64,000 nt of DNA. Origin: Aquitalea denitrificans (GTDB lineage: Bacteria > Pseudomonadota > Gammaproteobacteria > Burkholderiales > Chromobacteriaceae). The DNA lies in assembly GCF_009856625.1 (NCBI RefSeq), contig NZ_CP047241.1, forward strand, positions 3,906,001 through 3,970,000. Direction: 5' to 3'. Both the position numbers and the translations under genes were made by a program. Positions 8,323 to 15,894 of the stretch are shown piece after piece (the stretch's first letter is position 1; every line of letters starts with the position of its first letter). The notes under the pieces are model-generated. The model was given only the letters and a program-made list of their open reading frames with translations, was not told the origin of the DNA and made no database searches.

Positions 8323-9554
8323 TGGATATTTTCTTTCTCGATGCGGTGCAGTTCCGCCAGCAGCTGGTCCAGTTTGTGCGCCAGCGCGGTGTTGTCGGCC
8401 AGCGCAATATTCATCGGCAGGTTCAGCACCGTGGCCGCCAGCCGCTCGCCCTGCGGCGCACTACCGGCGACATAACCGTGACGGAAAGAACCGGCCGGGT
8501 GAATCACATCGTCAAACCACACGCCGATATTCAGCCCGCTGGCCTGGCTCAAGCGCCGCGCCACGGCGGCCTTGTTGGCCTGAGGACAAGACAGCGCAAA
8601 CGGGTAACGCACCCAGTGGCATTGCGCCCCTGCAGGCACTGCCCATTGGGTAATGGACGGCAGTGCCGCCAGTGCCTGTTGATAACGCTGCGCCAGCGCC
8701 TGCTTGTGCGCCAGCGTGGCGGGCAGATGGGCCAATTGGCGGCGCACCAGCACGCTGGACAGCAGCGGCATGGCGCGCACCGGGTGCGGCATGCCCTGTG
8801 TCACTTCGGCATCGGCCGAGCGGTAAATCAGGCCCAGACGACGGTTGATCGCCATGGTGATGCGGCCCAGCAGCGGCCAGCGTGCGCTCAGCAGATGGGC
8901 TTTGAGCGTGGCCAGCAAGCGCCATTCATCCGCACAGGACAGTTCCGGCCAGTCCTGCTGCGGGGTGGTCATGCCGGGCATGCCGGGCGGAAAGATGGCC
9001 AGGCCGCCGATGCCGCCAGTCAGGTTCTTAGAATATTCAAAGCTGAAGAAAGCCCCGTCGTGATAGCTGCCCAACCATTGGCCATCCAGCTGGCTGGCAA
9101 AGCCGTGGGCGGCATCATCGATAAACTTCACTTGCGGATGGGCGGCGCGCAGCGCCTCCGGCACCCGGCACGGCAAGCCGTAATTGTGCGGCACAATGAC
9201 GGCGCGGGTGGCCGGACCGATGGCGGCGGCCAGCACCTTCCAGTCAAAATTTAGGGTATCGGCAGAGACATCGACAAAACGCAGCGTGGCCGAGAGCGCC
9301 GGGATCTGGTTAGGCACCACCACACAGGTATAGGCCGGGACAATCACCTCGTCCCCTGCGCCGATGCCGTGTTGCTGCAACAGCACGCGAAGCGCGGCGC
9401 GGCCGGTGTCGTACAGGCCGATGCGCGCCTCGTCCACGCCAAAGCAGGCTGCCAGCTCGCGCCGCAGCGCAGCGCGCTGGAATGCGCGGCCACGCAGCAT
9501 GCCGGGCAAGGCGGACAGGTAATCGCACAGGCTCAGTGAATTAGCCGTGAGCAT
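8319..9554 (-). CDS. DegT/DnrJ/EryC1/StrS-type aminotransferase, substrate unassigned
   Basis: This is a 411 aa PLP enzyme. GLYDTGRAALRVLL (46-59) replaces the usual phosphate-binding segment, VKFIDDAAHGF holds the cofactor-binding Asp, and FFSFEYSKNLTGGIGGLA carries the Schiff-base Lys (K176). It is divergent from the PglE-like and WbpE-like paralogues in this cluster: it has a longer N-terminus (MLTANSLSLCDYLSALPG) and a distinct C-terminal half. No oxidase or dehydratase that would supply its keto-sugar is adjacent, so its substrate is open. It begins 14 bases inside the end of the flippase gene, with GGAG seven bases before the ATG. Confidence 0.85.
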   Translation of the reverse strand: MLTANSLSLCDYLSALPGMLRGRAFQRAALRRELAACFGVDEARIGLYDTGRAALRVLLQQHGIGAGDEVIVPAYTCVVVPNQIPALSATLRFVDVSADTLNFDWKVLAAAIGPATRAVIVPHNYGLPCRVPEALRAAHPQVKFIDDAAHGFASQLDGQWLGSYHDGAFFSFEYSKNLTGGIGGLAIFPPGMPGMTTPQQDWPELSCADEWRLLATLKAHLLSARWPLLGRITMAINRRLGLIYRSADAEVTQGMPHPVRAMPLLSSVLVRRQLAHLPATLAHKQALAQRYQQALAALPSITQWAVPAGAQCHWVRYPFALSCPQANKAAVARRLSQASGLNIGVWFDDVIHPAGSFRHGYVAGSAPQGERLAATVLNLPMNIALADNTALAHKLDQLLAELHRIEKENIQ

Positions 9555-10836
9555 GGTCTTGCTCCAGTTGGCGACACAGCCGGAATACCCAGACCATGTA
9601 GATGATGTAATAGATGGAAACCGTCACCGACAGCAGACGGAATACCTGATGGGCATTCTCCCCCGCCCAGTACACCACGCCCAGCGAGCCCAGGTTCACC
9701 ACCACACCCAGCAGGGCAAACAGCAGCGACTGGCGCTGGCGCGACAGCACCATGGGCACCATGAAGCAAGGCGCAGCCAGGAACATGCAGAAGAAGGACG
9801 GCGTCAATGTGGCGGCAATCTGGCCGGCATCGCGCCATTGTTCGCCAAAGGCAAAGGCAAACAGCGGCCCGCCCCAGGCCATGATGATGAGAAAGGGCAC
9901 AATCGCCAGCGCGGACAGCACCAGCAGCGCCTTTTTCAGCAAGGGCCGCAGGCTGTGGCCCTTGGCATGGGCTTCGGCCAGATCGCGGTACAGCACTTGC
10001 GACACGGCTTGCCCCAACAAGGCGGCGGGTAGTTTCAGCACCCGCACCACCAGGCCGTAATGGCCCATCAGTTCGGCGGTGGCCAGCATGCCCAACAACT
10101 GGACCATCAAGGAATCCTGCAAGGCCACTACAAAGGCATGCGGGGTGTTGACCAGCGGGAATTCACGATAGCGGCGCAGGATACGGCCCATGCCACCGGA
10201 ACGGGCGGTACGCAGCCACTGCGGCAGTGCGCGCCAGTCTTGCCGCGCTTGCAGCAGCCAGGAGGCGGTCTGGCCAGAAATTTGTGCCAGCAGCAGACCC
10301 AGCGCACCCAGCTTGCCAAAGCCTGCTGCCAGTTGCACCGTCACCATGGCGGCGGATTGGCCCATACGACCCTGCGCATTGGCGCTGTAGCGGCGCTGGC
10401 GGTTGTTCCAGTTGGTCCAGATCTGGTTATTGGCCGCCACCCAGATGCCCAGCGGCAGCAAGGGCAGCCACGGGGCCATGGCCGGGGCATGCAGCCCGGC
10501 GGCAATCCACGGTCCGGCGGCCAGCAGCGGAATGCTCAGCACCGCCAGCAGCAGAGTGTTGAACAGCAGCGCCAGCACCATCAGGCGCATGGCGTCGCTC
10601 TCTTCTTCCGGCAGCACCACTGCCATGTCGTAGCGCCAGGTGGCAATCACCACCAGATTGGACAGCCAGGCGACAAACTGCGTCAGCACGCCAAAGTCGG
10701 CCGGGCTGTACAGCCGGGTGAGCAGCGGGGTGAACAATACCGGCAGGAACTGCGCCACGGCAGCGCCGCCAGCCAGGGTGGCGACATTGCGGGCAAAGCC
10801 GCCCTGCCCCAGCCTGGCCTTGAGTTTGGCCAGCAC
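9541..10836 (-). CDS. Wzx-like polysaccharide flippase
   Basis: This is a 431 aa polytopic protein with about 12 hydrophobic helices, starting MLAKLKARLGQGGFARNVAT, followed by LFTPLLTRLYSPADFGVLTQ. This N-terminus is typical of the MOP-superfamily polysaccharide exporters. Such proteins flip undecaprenyl-linked repeat units across the inner membrane, so a Wzx/Wzy-dependent pathway is likely. No Wzy, Wzz or O-antigen ligase is visible in the window. It starts two bases after wbpE stops and overlaps the next gene by 14 bases. Confidence 0.9.
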   Translation of the reverse strand: MLAKLKARLGQGGFARNVATLAGGAAVAQFLPVLFTPLLTRLYSPADFGVLTQFVAWLSNLVVIATWRYDMAVVLPEEESDAMRLMVLALLFNTLLLAVLSIPLLAAGPWIAAGLHAPAMAPWLPLLPLGIWVAANNQIWTNWNNRQRRYSANAQGRMGQSAAMVTVQLAAGFGKLGALGLLLAQISGQTASWLLQARQDWRALPQWLRTARSGGMGRILRRYREFPLVNTPHAFVVALQDSLMVQLLGMLATAELMGHYGLVVRVLKLPAALLGQAVSQVLYRDLAEAHAKGHSLRPLLKKALLVLSALAIVPFLIIMAWGGPLFAFAFGEQWRDAGQIAATLTPSFFCMFLAAPCFMVPMVLSRQRQSLLFALLGVVVNLGSLGVVYWAGENAHQVFRLLSVTVSIYYIIYMVWVFRLCRQLEQDHAHG

Positions 10837-10838
10837 GC

Positions 10839-11936
10839 TCAGCCCAGTGCCTTTTTCACCGCAGCGACGATGGCATCCTGGGTGGCTTCATCCAGGAAGG
10901 GGTGCATCGGCAGGCTCATCACGCGCTTGCCGGCGGCTTCGGCCAGCGGGAAGCTGCCTTCGCCCTGGCCCAGATGGGCAAAGGCCGGTTGCAGGTGCAG
11001 CGGAATCGGGTAATGCACGGCTGTGGGCACGCCCAGTTCCTGCAGGGCTTTCTGTACCGCTTCGCGATTGTCCACCTCGATGGTGTACTGCGCGTAAACG
11101 TGGGTATTGCCCGCGCCGATCACCGGCACGCGGGCCACGTCCTGCAGCAGCGCGCTGTAGCGGGCACCAATGCGCTCACGCGCGGCCACTTCGTCGGCAA
11201 AGCTGGGCAGCTTGGCCAGCAGCACCGCGGCCTGGATGGTATCCAGACGGCCGTTCAGGCCGATCACCGGGTGGTGGTAGCGACGGTCCTGACCGTGCAC
11301 GCGGATTTCGCGCATTTTCTTCGCCAGTTCGTCGTCATTGGTAAAGCAGGCACCGCCGTCGCCATAGCAGCCCAGCGGCTTGCTGGGGAAGAAGCTGGTG
11401 CAGCCGATGGTGGACAGGTTGCCGGATTTCTTGCCGTGCTGGCTGGCACCAAAGCTTTGTGCGCCGTCCTCGATCACCGCAATGCCGTGCTTGTCGGCAA
11501 TGGCGTTGATGGCGGTAAAGTCCGCGCACTGGCCGTACAGGCTGACCGGCATGATGGCCTTGGTACGCGGGGTGATGGCGGCTTCCAGCAGCGCCGGGTC
11601 CAGGTTGTAACTGACGGGGTCGATGTCGACAAACACCGGGGTGGCACCCAGCAGGGCAATCATTTCGCCGGTGGCGATAAAGGTAAAGGGCGTGGTGATG
11701 ACTTCGTCGCCACGGCCCACGCCCAGCGCCATCAGTGCAATCAGCAGCGCCTTGGTGCCGTCACACACGCCGATGGCGTGCTTGACGCCGGTGTAGGCGG
11801 CCAGTTGCTGTTCTACTTCCTTGACTTCCGGCCCCATGATGTACTGGCCGTGATCCAGCACCGCGTGGATGCGGGCGTCGATGTCGGCTTTCAGATGCTG
11901 GTACTGCGCTTTGAGGTCGATGAACTGGATGCTCAT
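10839..11936 (-). CDS. wbpE: UDP-2-acetamido-2-deoxy-3-oxo-glucuronate aminotransferase (WbpE/WlbC)
   Basis: This is a 365 aa PLP aminotransferase of the DegT family and the closest match in this window to WbpE/WlbC. MSIQFIDLKAQYQHLKADID opens the protein, VIEDGAQSFGA contains the cofactor Asp (D157), and SFFPSKPLGCYGDGGA holds the Schiff-base Lys (K186). In the known pathway it uses glutamate to aminate C3 of the 3-keto sugar made by WbpB. Genes for the other three steps (wbpA, wbpB, wbpD) lie immediately upstream in the same operon, which supports the specific name. An 83-base gap before it contains a 7-bp hairpin. Confidence 0.92.
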   Translation of the reverse strand: MSIQFIDLKAQYQHLKADIDARIHAVLDHGQYIMGPEVKEVEQQLAAYTGVKHAIGVCDGTKALLIALMALGVGRGDEVITTPFTFIATGEMIALLGATPVFVDIDPVSYNLDPALLEAAITPRTKAIMPVSLYGQCADFTAINAIADKHGIAVIEDGAQSFGASQHGKKSGNLSTIGCTSFFPSKPLGCYGDGGACFTNDDELAKKMREIRVHGQDRRYHHPVIGLNGRLDTIQAAVLLAKLPSFADEVAARERIGARYSALLQDVARVPVIGAGNTHVYAQYTIEVDNREAVQKALQELGVPTAVHYPIPLHLQPAFAHLGQGEGSFPLAEAAGKRVMSLPMHPFLDEATQDAIVAAVKKALG

Positions 11937-11959
11937 GGCTCGATTCCTTACTGGGGCCG

Positions 11960-11978
11960 GGCTGCCGTGCGGGCAGCC
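11960..11978. other. Hairpin in the wbpD-wbpE intergenic gap
   Basis: A perfect 7-bp inverted repeat (ggctgcc/ggcagcc) with a 5-base loop lies 23 bases upstream of the wbpE start codon. There is no U-tract, so it is not an intrinsic terminator. It could mark an mRNA processing or stability site. Chance occurrence in GC-rich sequence is possible. Confidence 0.35.
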
Positions 11979-12019
11979 GTCGGGATTGAATGGTTTCAGG
12001 CGGTGCAGGCTGCTCCGGT

Positions 12020-12589
12020 TCAGGCCGGAGTGCAGTGATTGCCGCCAATCTGGTAAAAGCTGTCGCAGGCCGGGCAGGCGTGGGTGCCGATGTCATTGGG
12101 CAGACGCTCGCCGCAGGCACACATCCAGCCGATGCGCTTGGCCGGGGTGCCCACCATCAGCGCATAGGCCGGTACGTCGCGGGTTACCACCGCACCGGCA
12201 CCGATGAAGGCATATTCGCCCACCTGATGGCCGCAGACGATGGTGGCATTGGCACCGATGGAAGCACCGCGCTTCACTACCGTGCGGCGGTATTCATCCT
12301 TGCGGCTGACATGGCTGCGCGGATTGTTGACATTGGTGAACACCATGGACGGCCCGCAGAACACGTCGTCTTCCAGCGTAACGGCATCGTAGATGGACAC
12401 GTTGTTCTGGATCTTGACGTTGTTGCCGATCTGCACATCATTGCCGACAAACACGTTCTGGCCGAAGGAGCAGCGCTCGCCAATGCTGGCGCCGCCGCAG
12501 ATATGCACCCAGTGCCAGATACGGGTGTCGGCGCCGATTTGTGCGCCTTCATCAACAATGGCGGTAGGGTGTACGGTGTATTGGGTCAT
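12020..12589 (-). CDS. wbpD: UDP-2-acetamido-3-amino-glucuronate N-acetyltransferase (WbpD/WlbB)
   Basis: This is a 189 aa left-handed beta-helix acetyltransferase with repeated hexapeptides (IGADTRIW, IGNNVKIQNNVSIY, IGANATIV, FIGAGAVVTRDV). It acetylates the 3-amino group made by WbpE and so finishes UDP-2,3-diacetamido-2,3-dideoxy-glucuronic acid. The segment FTNVNNPRSHVSRKDEYRRT is typical of WlbB-type enzymes. The C-terminal tail has a small zinc-ribbon-like set of Cys (C157, C159, C172, C175). GGAGG lies just upstream of the ATG. The gene follows a DUF4337 gene by 21 bases. Confidence 0.92.
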   Translation of the reverse strand: MTQYTVHPTAIVDEGAQIGADTRIWHWVHICGGASIGERCSFGQNVFVGNDVQIGNNVKIQNNVSIYDAVTLEDDVFCGPSMVFTNVNNPRSHVSRKDEYRRTVVKRGASIGANATIVCGHQVGEYAFIGAGAVVTRDVPAYALMVGTPAKRIGWMCACGERLPNDIGTHACPACDSFYQIGGNHCTPA

Positions 12590-12610
12590 GGGCGGGCCTC
12601 CGGACGGGGG

Positions 12611-13147
12611 TCAGAAAAACAGGAAAAAACCATCGGCAAAATACACCAGGCCAAGCAGGCCAACCGGCAGTGCCGCCAGCCACACCGCCTTGCGCTTGAA
12701 CAGGCCGGCGATGGAGGAAATCAGGATGGCCACTTGCAGGAAGATCACCGCCACGCCAAACGGCTTGCCCTGACGCTGGGCGGCATCGCGCTCGGCTTCC
12801 AGTTTGCGGGCGGTCTTTTCGATATCCTTGCGCTCGGCCGCATAGCGGGCAGCCTTGTCGCCCACTTTCTTCAGTTGGGCCTGATAGTGTTCGCGCTGTG
12901 TAGTCGTTGCGTTGGCCGGCAGGCTGTCCAGCTCGAACTGCAAGCGTTCACGCTCCACATCATACAGATTGCCCTTGATGCCCTTGGCCTGATAGTAGGC
13001 CCATTGGTCCGAGGCCTGGGCCTGGGCGATCACGCTGCGGGTGGAAAAACCGCCGCCCTTGAAGGTGGACAAGGTGGCGCACACCGCCAGGATGACGGTG
13101 GTGAGCGCCAAATAATTCAGCCAGGGGTCTTTCTTTTCTTCAGCCAT
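12611..13147 (-). CDS. DUF4337-type small membrane protein
   Basis: This 178 aa protein has an N-terminal helix (about 11-27, LNYLALTTVILAVCATLSTF), a soluble charged middle region of about 100 residues rich in Gln, Lys and Glu that looks coiled-coil-like, and a hydrophobic C-terminal pair of helices (about 132-176). The signature SDQWAYYQAKGIK (about 46-58) fits the DUF4337 family, whose function is unknown. It is inserted between wbpB and wbpD, whose products act in one short pathway. That suggests co-expression rather than an enzymatic step in the pathway. Confidence 0.8.
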   Translation of the reverse strand: MAEEKKDPWLNYLALTTVILAVCATLSTFKGGGFSTRSVIAQAQASDQWAYYQAKGIKGNLYDVERERLQFELDSLPANATTTQREHYQAQLKKVGDKAARYAAERKDIEKTARKLEAERDAAQRQGKPFGVAVIFLQVAILISSIAGLFKRKAVWLAALPVGLLGLVYFADGFFLFF

Positions 13148-13227
13148 AAACCTGCTTTGTCATGCGGTAATCGGGAAACGGGCGCACCGGCTGGATGGCC
13201 GAGCGCCGGACATGCCTGGAGCGGTGC

Positions 13228-14292
13228 TTAGTAATCCAGCGGCAGGCTGATGCGACGGCCATCGCGCGCCGACAGATACATGGCAATCAGCAGTTCCAGC
13301 GACTTCAGCCCTTCGCGGCCGTCGGTTTCCGGCTCGGCCTTGCCCTGCATCACGTTGATCACGTTGTCGTAGTACAGCGGGTGACCAAAACCGTAGACGC
13401 TGGTGGTGGCGTAGCTAGCGTTCTTGATTTCGTCATCCATGGCGTGCGGTTCGGCAAAATCCCAGTGCTGGATTTCATTCACCGCCACACCGCCCACGCG
13501 GACCGAACCCTTCTCGCCCAGGATGGTAATGGAGCCTTCCAGGTTCTTCGGGTAGGTGAGCATGGTCACGTTCATGCTGCCCAGCGCGCCGGAACGCCAT
13601 TTGACGCTGACAGTGCCGGTGTCTTCCACTTCGATGTTGCGCGCCAGCGTGGCGGTGTAAGCCTGCACGCTTTCCACCGGGCCGATCAGCCAGTCCAGCA
13701 GGTCCACATAGTGGCTGGCCTGGTTCATGAAGGCACCGCCGTCGAATTCCCAGGTGCCGCGCCAGCCGCCCTGGTCGTAATAGCTTTGCGGACGGGTCCA
13801 GAACACGTTGACGTTGACCATGTAGATGCGGCCAAAGCGTTTTTCCTGCATCGCGCGCTTGAGCAGTTGCAGGGTGTCGTTGCGGCGGTTCTGCTTCACC
13901 ACGAACATGCGCTTGCCGGCCTTGTCGGCGGCTTTCACCATGGCCAGGCCGTCTTCCCAGCGGGTGGCCATCGGCTTTTCCGTCATCACGTGGAAACCGG
14001 CTTCGGAACATTCGATGCTTTGCGCCGGATGCAGGCCGGACGGGGTGGTCAGCACGATGATGTCGGCATTGGTGGCGGCCAGCATGTCGGTGAGGTTGCT
14101 GTGGCCACGGGCGCCGGTGCGCTCTACCGCAGCTTGCAGTGCAGCCGGGTCGATGTCACAGACATCCACCAGTTCGGCACGGTCTTCGTGTTTTTCCAGC
14201 GAACCGAAATGGTTGTTGGCAATGCGGCCACAGCCAACCAGCGCGAAGCGGATCTTGCGGTCGGTAATCGGGGCGTGATGTACGGTTTTCAT
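13228..14292 (-). CDS. wbpB: UDP-N-acetylglucosaminuronate 3-oxidase (WbpB/WlbA, Gfo/Idh/MocA family)
   Basis: This is a 354 aa NAD-dependent oxidoreductase with Rossmann motif FALVGCGRIANNHFG (16-30), the family's EKP motif in VMTEKPMATRWEDG, and WEFDGGAFMNQASHYVDLLD, where the conserved Asp and His of the substrate site lie. It oxidises C3 of UDP-GlcNAcA, the step between WbpA and WbpE. The ATG at 14292 is preceded by GGAA at six bases. An in-frame codon at 14322 is also open but falls within the leader just past the terminator-like hairpin. The gene follows wbpA with a 72-base gap. Confidence 0.93.
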   Translation of the reverse strand: MKTVHHAPITDRKIRFALVGCGRIANNHFGSLEKHEDRAELVDVCDIDPAALQAAVERTGARGHSNLTDMLAATNADIIVLTTPSGLHPAQSIECSEAGFHVMTEKPMATRWEDGLAMVKAADKAGKRMFVVKQNRRNDTLQLLKRAMQEKRFGRIYMVNVNVFWTRPQSYYDQGGWRGTWEFDGGAFMNQASHYVDLLDWLIGPVESVQAYTATLARNIEVEDTGTVSVKWRSGALGSMNVTMLTYPKNLEGSITILGEKGSVRVGGVAVNEIQHWDFAEPHAMDDEIKNASYATTSVYGFGHPLYYDNVINVMQGKAEPETDGREGLKSLELLIAMYLSARDGRRISLPLDY

Positions 14293-14320
14293 GGTGTGTT
14301 CCGTTCTGTGCTTAAACGGC

Positions 14321-14342
14321 AAAAGGCGACCACGGGGTCGCC
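14321..14342 (-). terminator. Terminator-like hairpin between wbpA and wbpB
   Basis: Read on the minus strand, a 7-bp GC-rich perfect stem (ggcgacc/ggtcgcc, 14325-14342) with a 4-base loop is followed by four T (14324-14321). It lies 22 bases past the wbpA stop and 28 before the wbpB start. The short U-tract suggests a partial terminator or attenuator that could lower expression of the downstream genes relative to wbpA. Confidence 0.6.
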
Positions 14343-14364
14343 TGCTTGCGTCATGCCGTCAGGG

Positions 14365-15672
14365 TCAGGCCTTGACGATGTGGTCGGCGGGGTCCAGATA
14401 CTTGCCACGGCTGTCGACAATCAGCTGGGCGTGTTGCTTCAGCAGCGTGTAATCGAACTTGTCGTGGTCGGTAGCCAGCAACACGCAGTCGTAGCTGGCA
14501 ATGGTAGCCGCATCCAGCGCCACGCTGGATAGCGCGAAATGGTGCTCGCGCATCTTGGGGAAGACCGGCACGTGCGGGTCGCTGTAGGACACGTCCGCGC
14601 CCAGGTCGCGCAGTTTTTCCATCAGGAATACCGACGGGCTTTCGCGCATATCGTCCACGTTCTTCTTGTAGGCAATACCCAGCACCAGCACGCGGCTGCC
14701 GTTGATGGCCTTCTTGCGCAGATTCAGCGCAGCGGCCACTTTGGAGACCACATAATCGGGCATGGCGCTGTTGACTTCACCGGCCAGCTCGATGAAACGG
14801 GTGTTCACGCCGTATTCACGCGCTTTCCAGGTGAGGTAGAACGGGTCGATCGGAATGCAGTGGCCGCCCAGGCCCGGGCCCGGATAGTAGGGCACGAAGC
14901 CGAAAGGCTTGGTGGCGGCAGCGCGGATCACTTCGTGAATGTCGATGCCCATCTTGTCGGCCACGATCTTCATTTCGTTGACCAGACCGATATTCACCGC
15001 ACGGTGGATGTTTTCCAGCAGCTTGGTCATTTCCGCGGCGCGGGTGGAGGATACCGGCACCACCTTGTCGATCACCGCGCTGTACAGCGCCACGCCGATT
15101 TCCTGGCAGGCCGGGCTGTAGCCGCCGCATACCTTGGGAATGGTGCGGGTGGTGAAATTGGGGTTGCCCGGATCTTCACGCTCCGGCGAGAACACCAGGA
15201 AGGCATTCTCGCCCACCTTGAAGCCGCGGGATTCCATGCGCGGCAGCAGTTCTTCGTCGGTGGTGCCCGGGTAGGTGGTGGATTCCAGCGATACCAGATG
15301 GCCTTCGCGCAGGTAGGGCACCAGGCTGTCCATGGTGTCCAGCACGAAGCTCAGGTCCGGTTCGCGGTATTTGTTCAGCGGGGTCGGCACACACAGAATC
15401 AGGGTGTCGGCTTCCGGCGCGCGGGAAAAATCGGTGGTGGCTTCAAAGCCGCGTTCCAGCGCGGTGGCAATGCTGTCGGCGCTGATATGCTCGATATAGC
15501 TTTTACCAGCAGTCAGGGCATCGACCTTGCTCTGGTCGATGTCAAAGCCCAGTACCTTGTAGCCCACTTCGGCAAAACGCAGCATCAGCGGCAGGCCGAC
15601 ATAGCCCAGGCCGACAATGCCGATAACGGCGGATTTGTCCGCGATACGGTTAAGCAATTGCTGCTTGATCAC
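14365..15672 (-). CDS. wbpA: UDP-N-acetylglucosamine 6-dehydrogenase (WbpA)
   Basis: This is a 435 aa nucleotide-sugar dehydrogenase. The NAD site VIGIVGLGYVGLPLM lies near 16-30, and FGFVPYYPGPGLGGHCIPID contains the catalytic Cys. The C-terminal UDP-binding domain includes VLVLGIAYKKNVDDMRESPS. It oxidises UDP-GlcNAc to UDP-GlcNAcA, the first step for the diacetamido-uronic acid made by the following genes. The GTG at 15672 (MIKQQLLNRIADKSAVIG) has GGGA eight bases upstream and gives the usual family length. ATG codons at 15705 and 15729 would add 11 or 19 unsupported residues. It is the first gene of the polysaccharide operon. Confidence 0.92.
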   Translation of the reverse strand: MIKQQLLNRIADKSAVIGIVGLGYVGLPLMLRFAEVGYKVLGFDIDQSKVDALTAGKSYIEHISADSIATALERGFEATTDFSRAPEADTLILCVPTPLNKYREPDLSFVLDTMDSLVPYLREGHLVSLESTTYPGTTDEELLPRMESRGFKVGENAFLVFSPEREDPGNPNFTTRTIPKVCGGYSPACQEIGVALYSAVIDKVVPVSSTRAAEMTKLLENIHRAVNIGLVNEMKIVADKMGIDIHEVIRAAATKPFGFVPYYPGPGLGGHCIPIDPFYLTWKAREYGVNTRFIELAGEVNSAMPDYVVSKVAAALNLRKKAINGSRVLVLGIAYKKNVDDMRESPSVFLMEKLRDLGADVSYSDPHVPVFPKMREHHFALSSVALDAATIASYDCVLLATDHDKFDYTLLKQHAQLIVDSRGKYLDPADHIVKA

Positions 15673-15794
15673 AATGATAGTCCCAACAAAGTAAAAACCT
15701 GCCATGGCTGCATCCGGGCAGCCATGCACTGAATTCGGTAAGGTCTGGCAGTGTGCCTCGCCTGGCTGGCGGGCTTGCTGATCTGGCTCAAACC

Positions 15795-15825
15795 GCGCTT
15801 GTGAAGTTGCAAGCGCAGCATTATA
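15795..15825 (-). promoter_or_regulatory. Putative promoter and leader hairpin of the polysaccharide operon
   Basis: On the minus strand a perfect -10 hexamer TATAAT lies at 15825-15820, about 150 bases upstream of the wbpA start; no good -35 is present at 16-18 bases. The predicted transcription start would fall in an inverted repeat (gcgcttg at 15795-15801 and caagcgc at 15810-15816). A second short palindrome, gcttggcaagc, lies at 15831-15841. The two repeats flank the -10, so they could be operators or a 5' leader hairpin. Confidence 0.5.
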
Positions 15826-15894
15826 CGCCTGCTTGGCAAGCCGCTGGCGTTACCAAACGTGACAACACAGCCGACAGCGCCACGCTCAGCCCGC

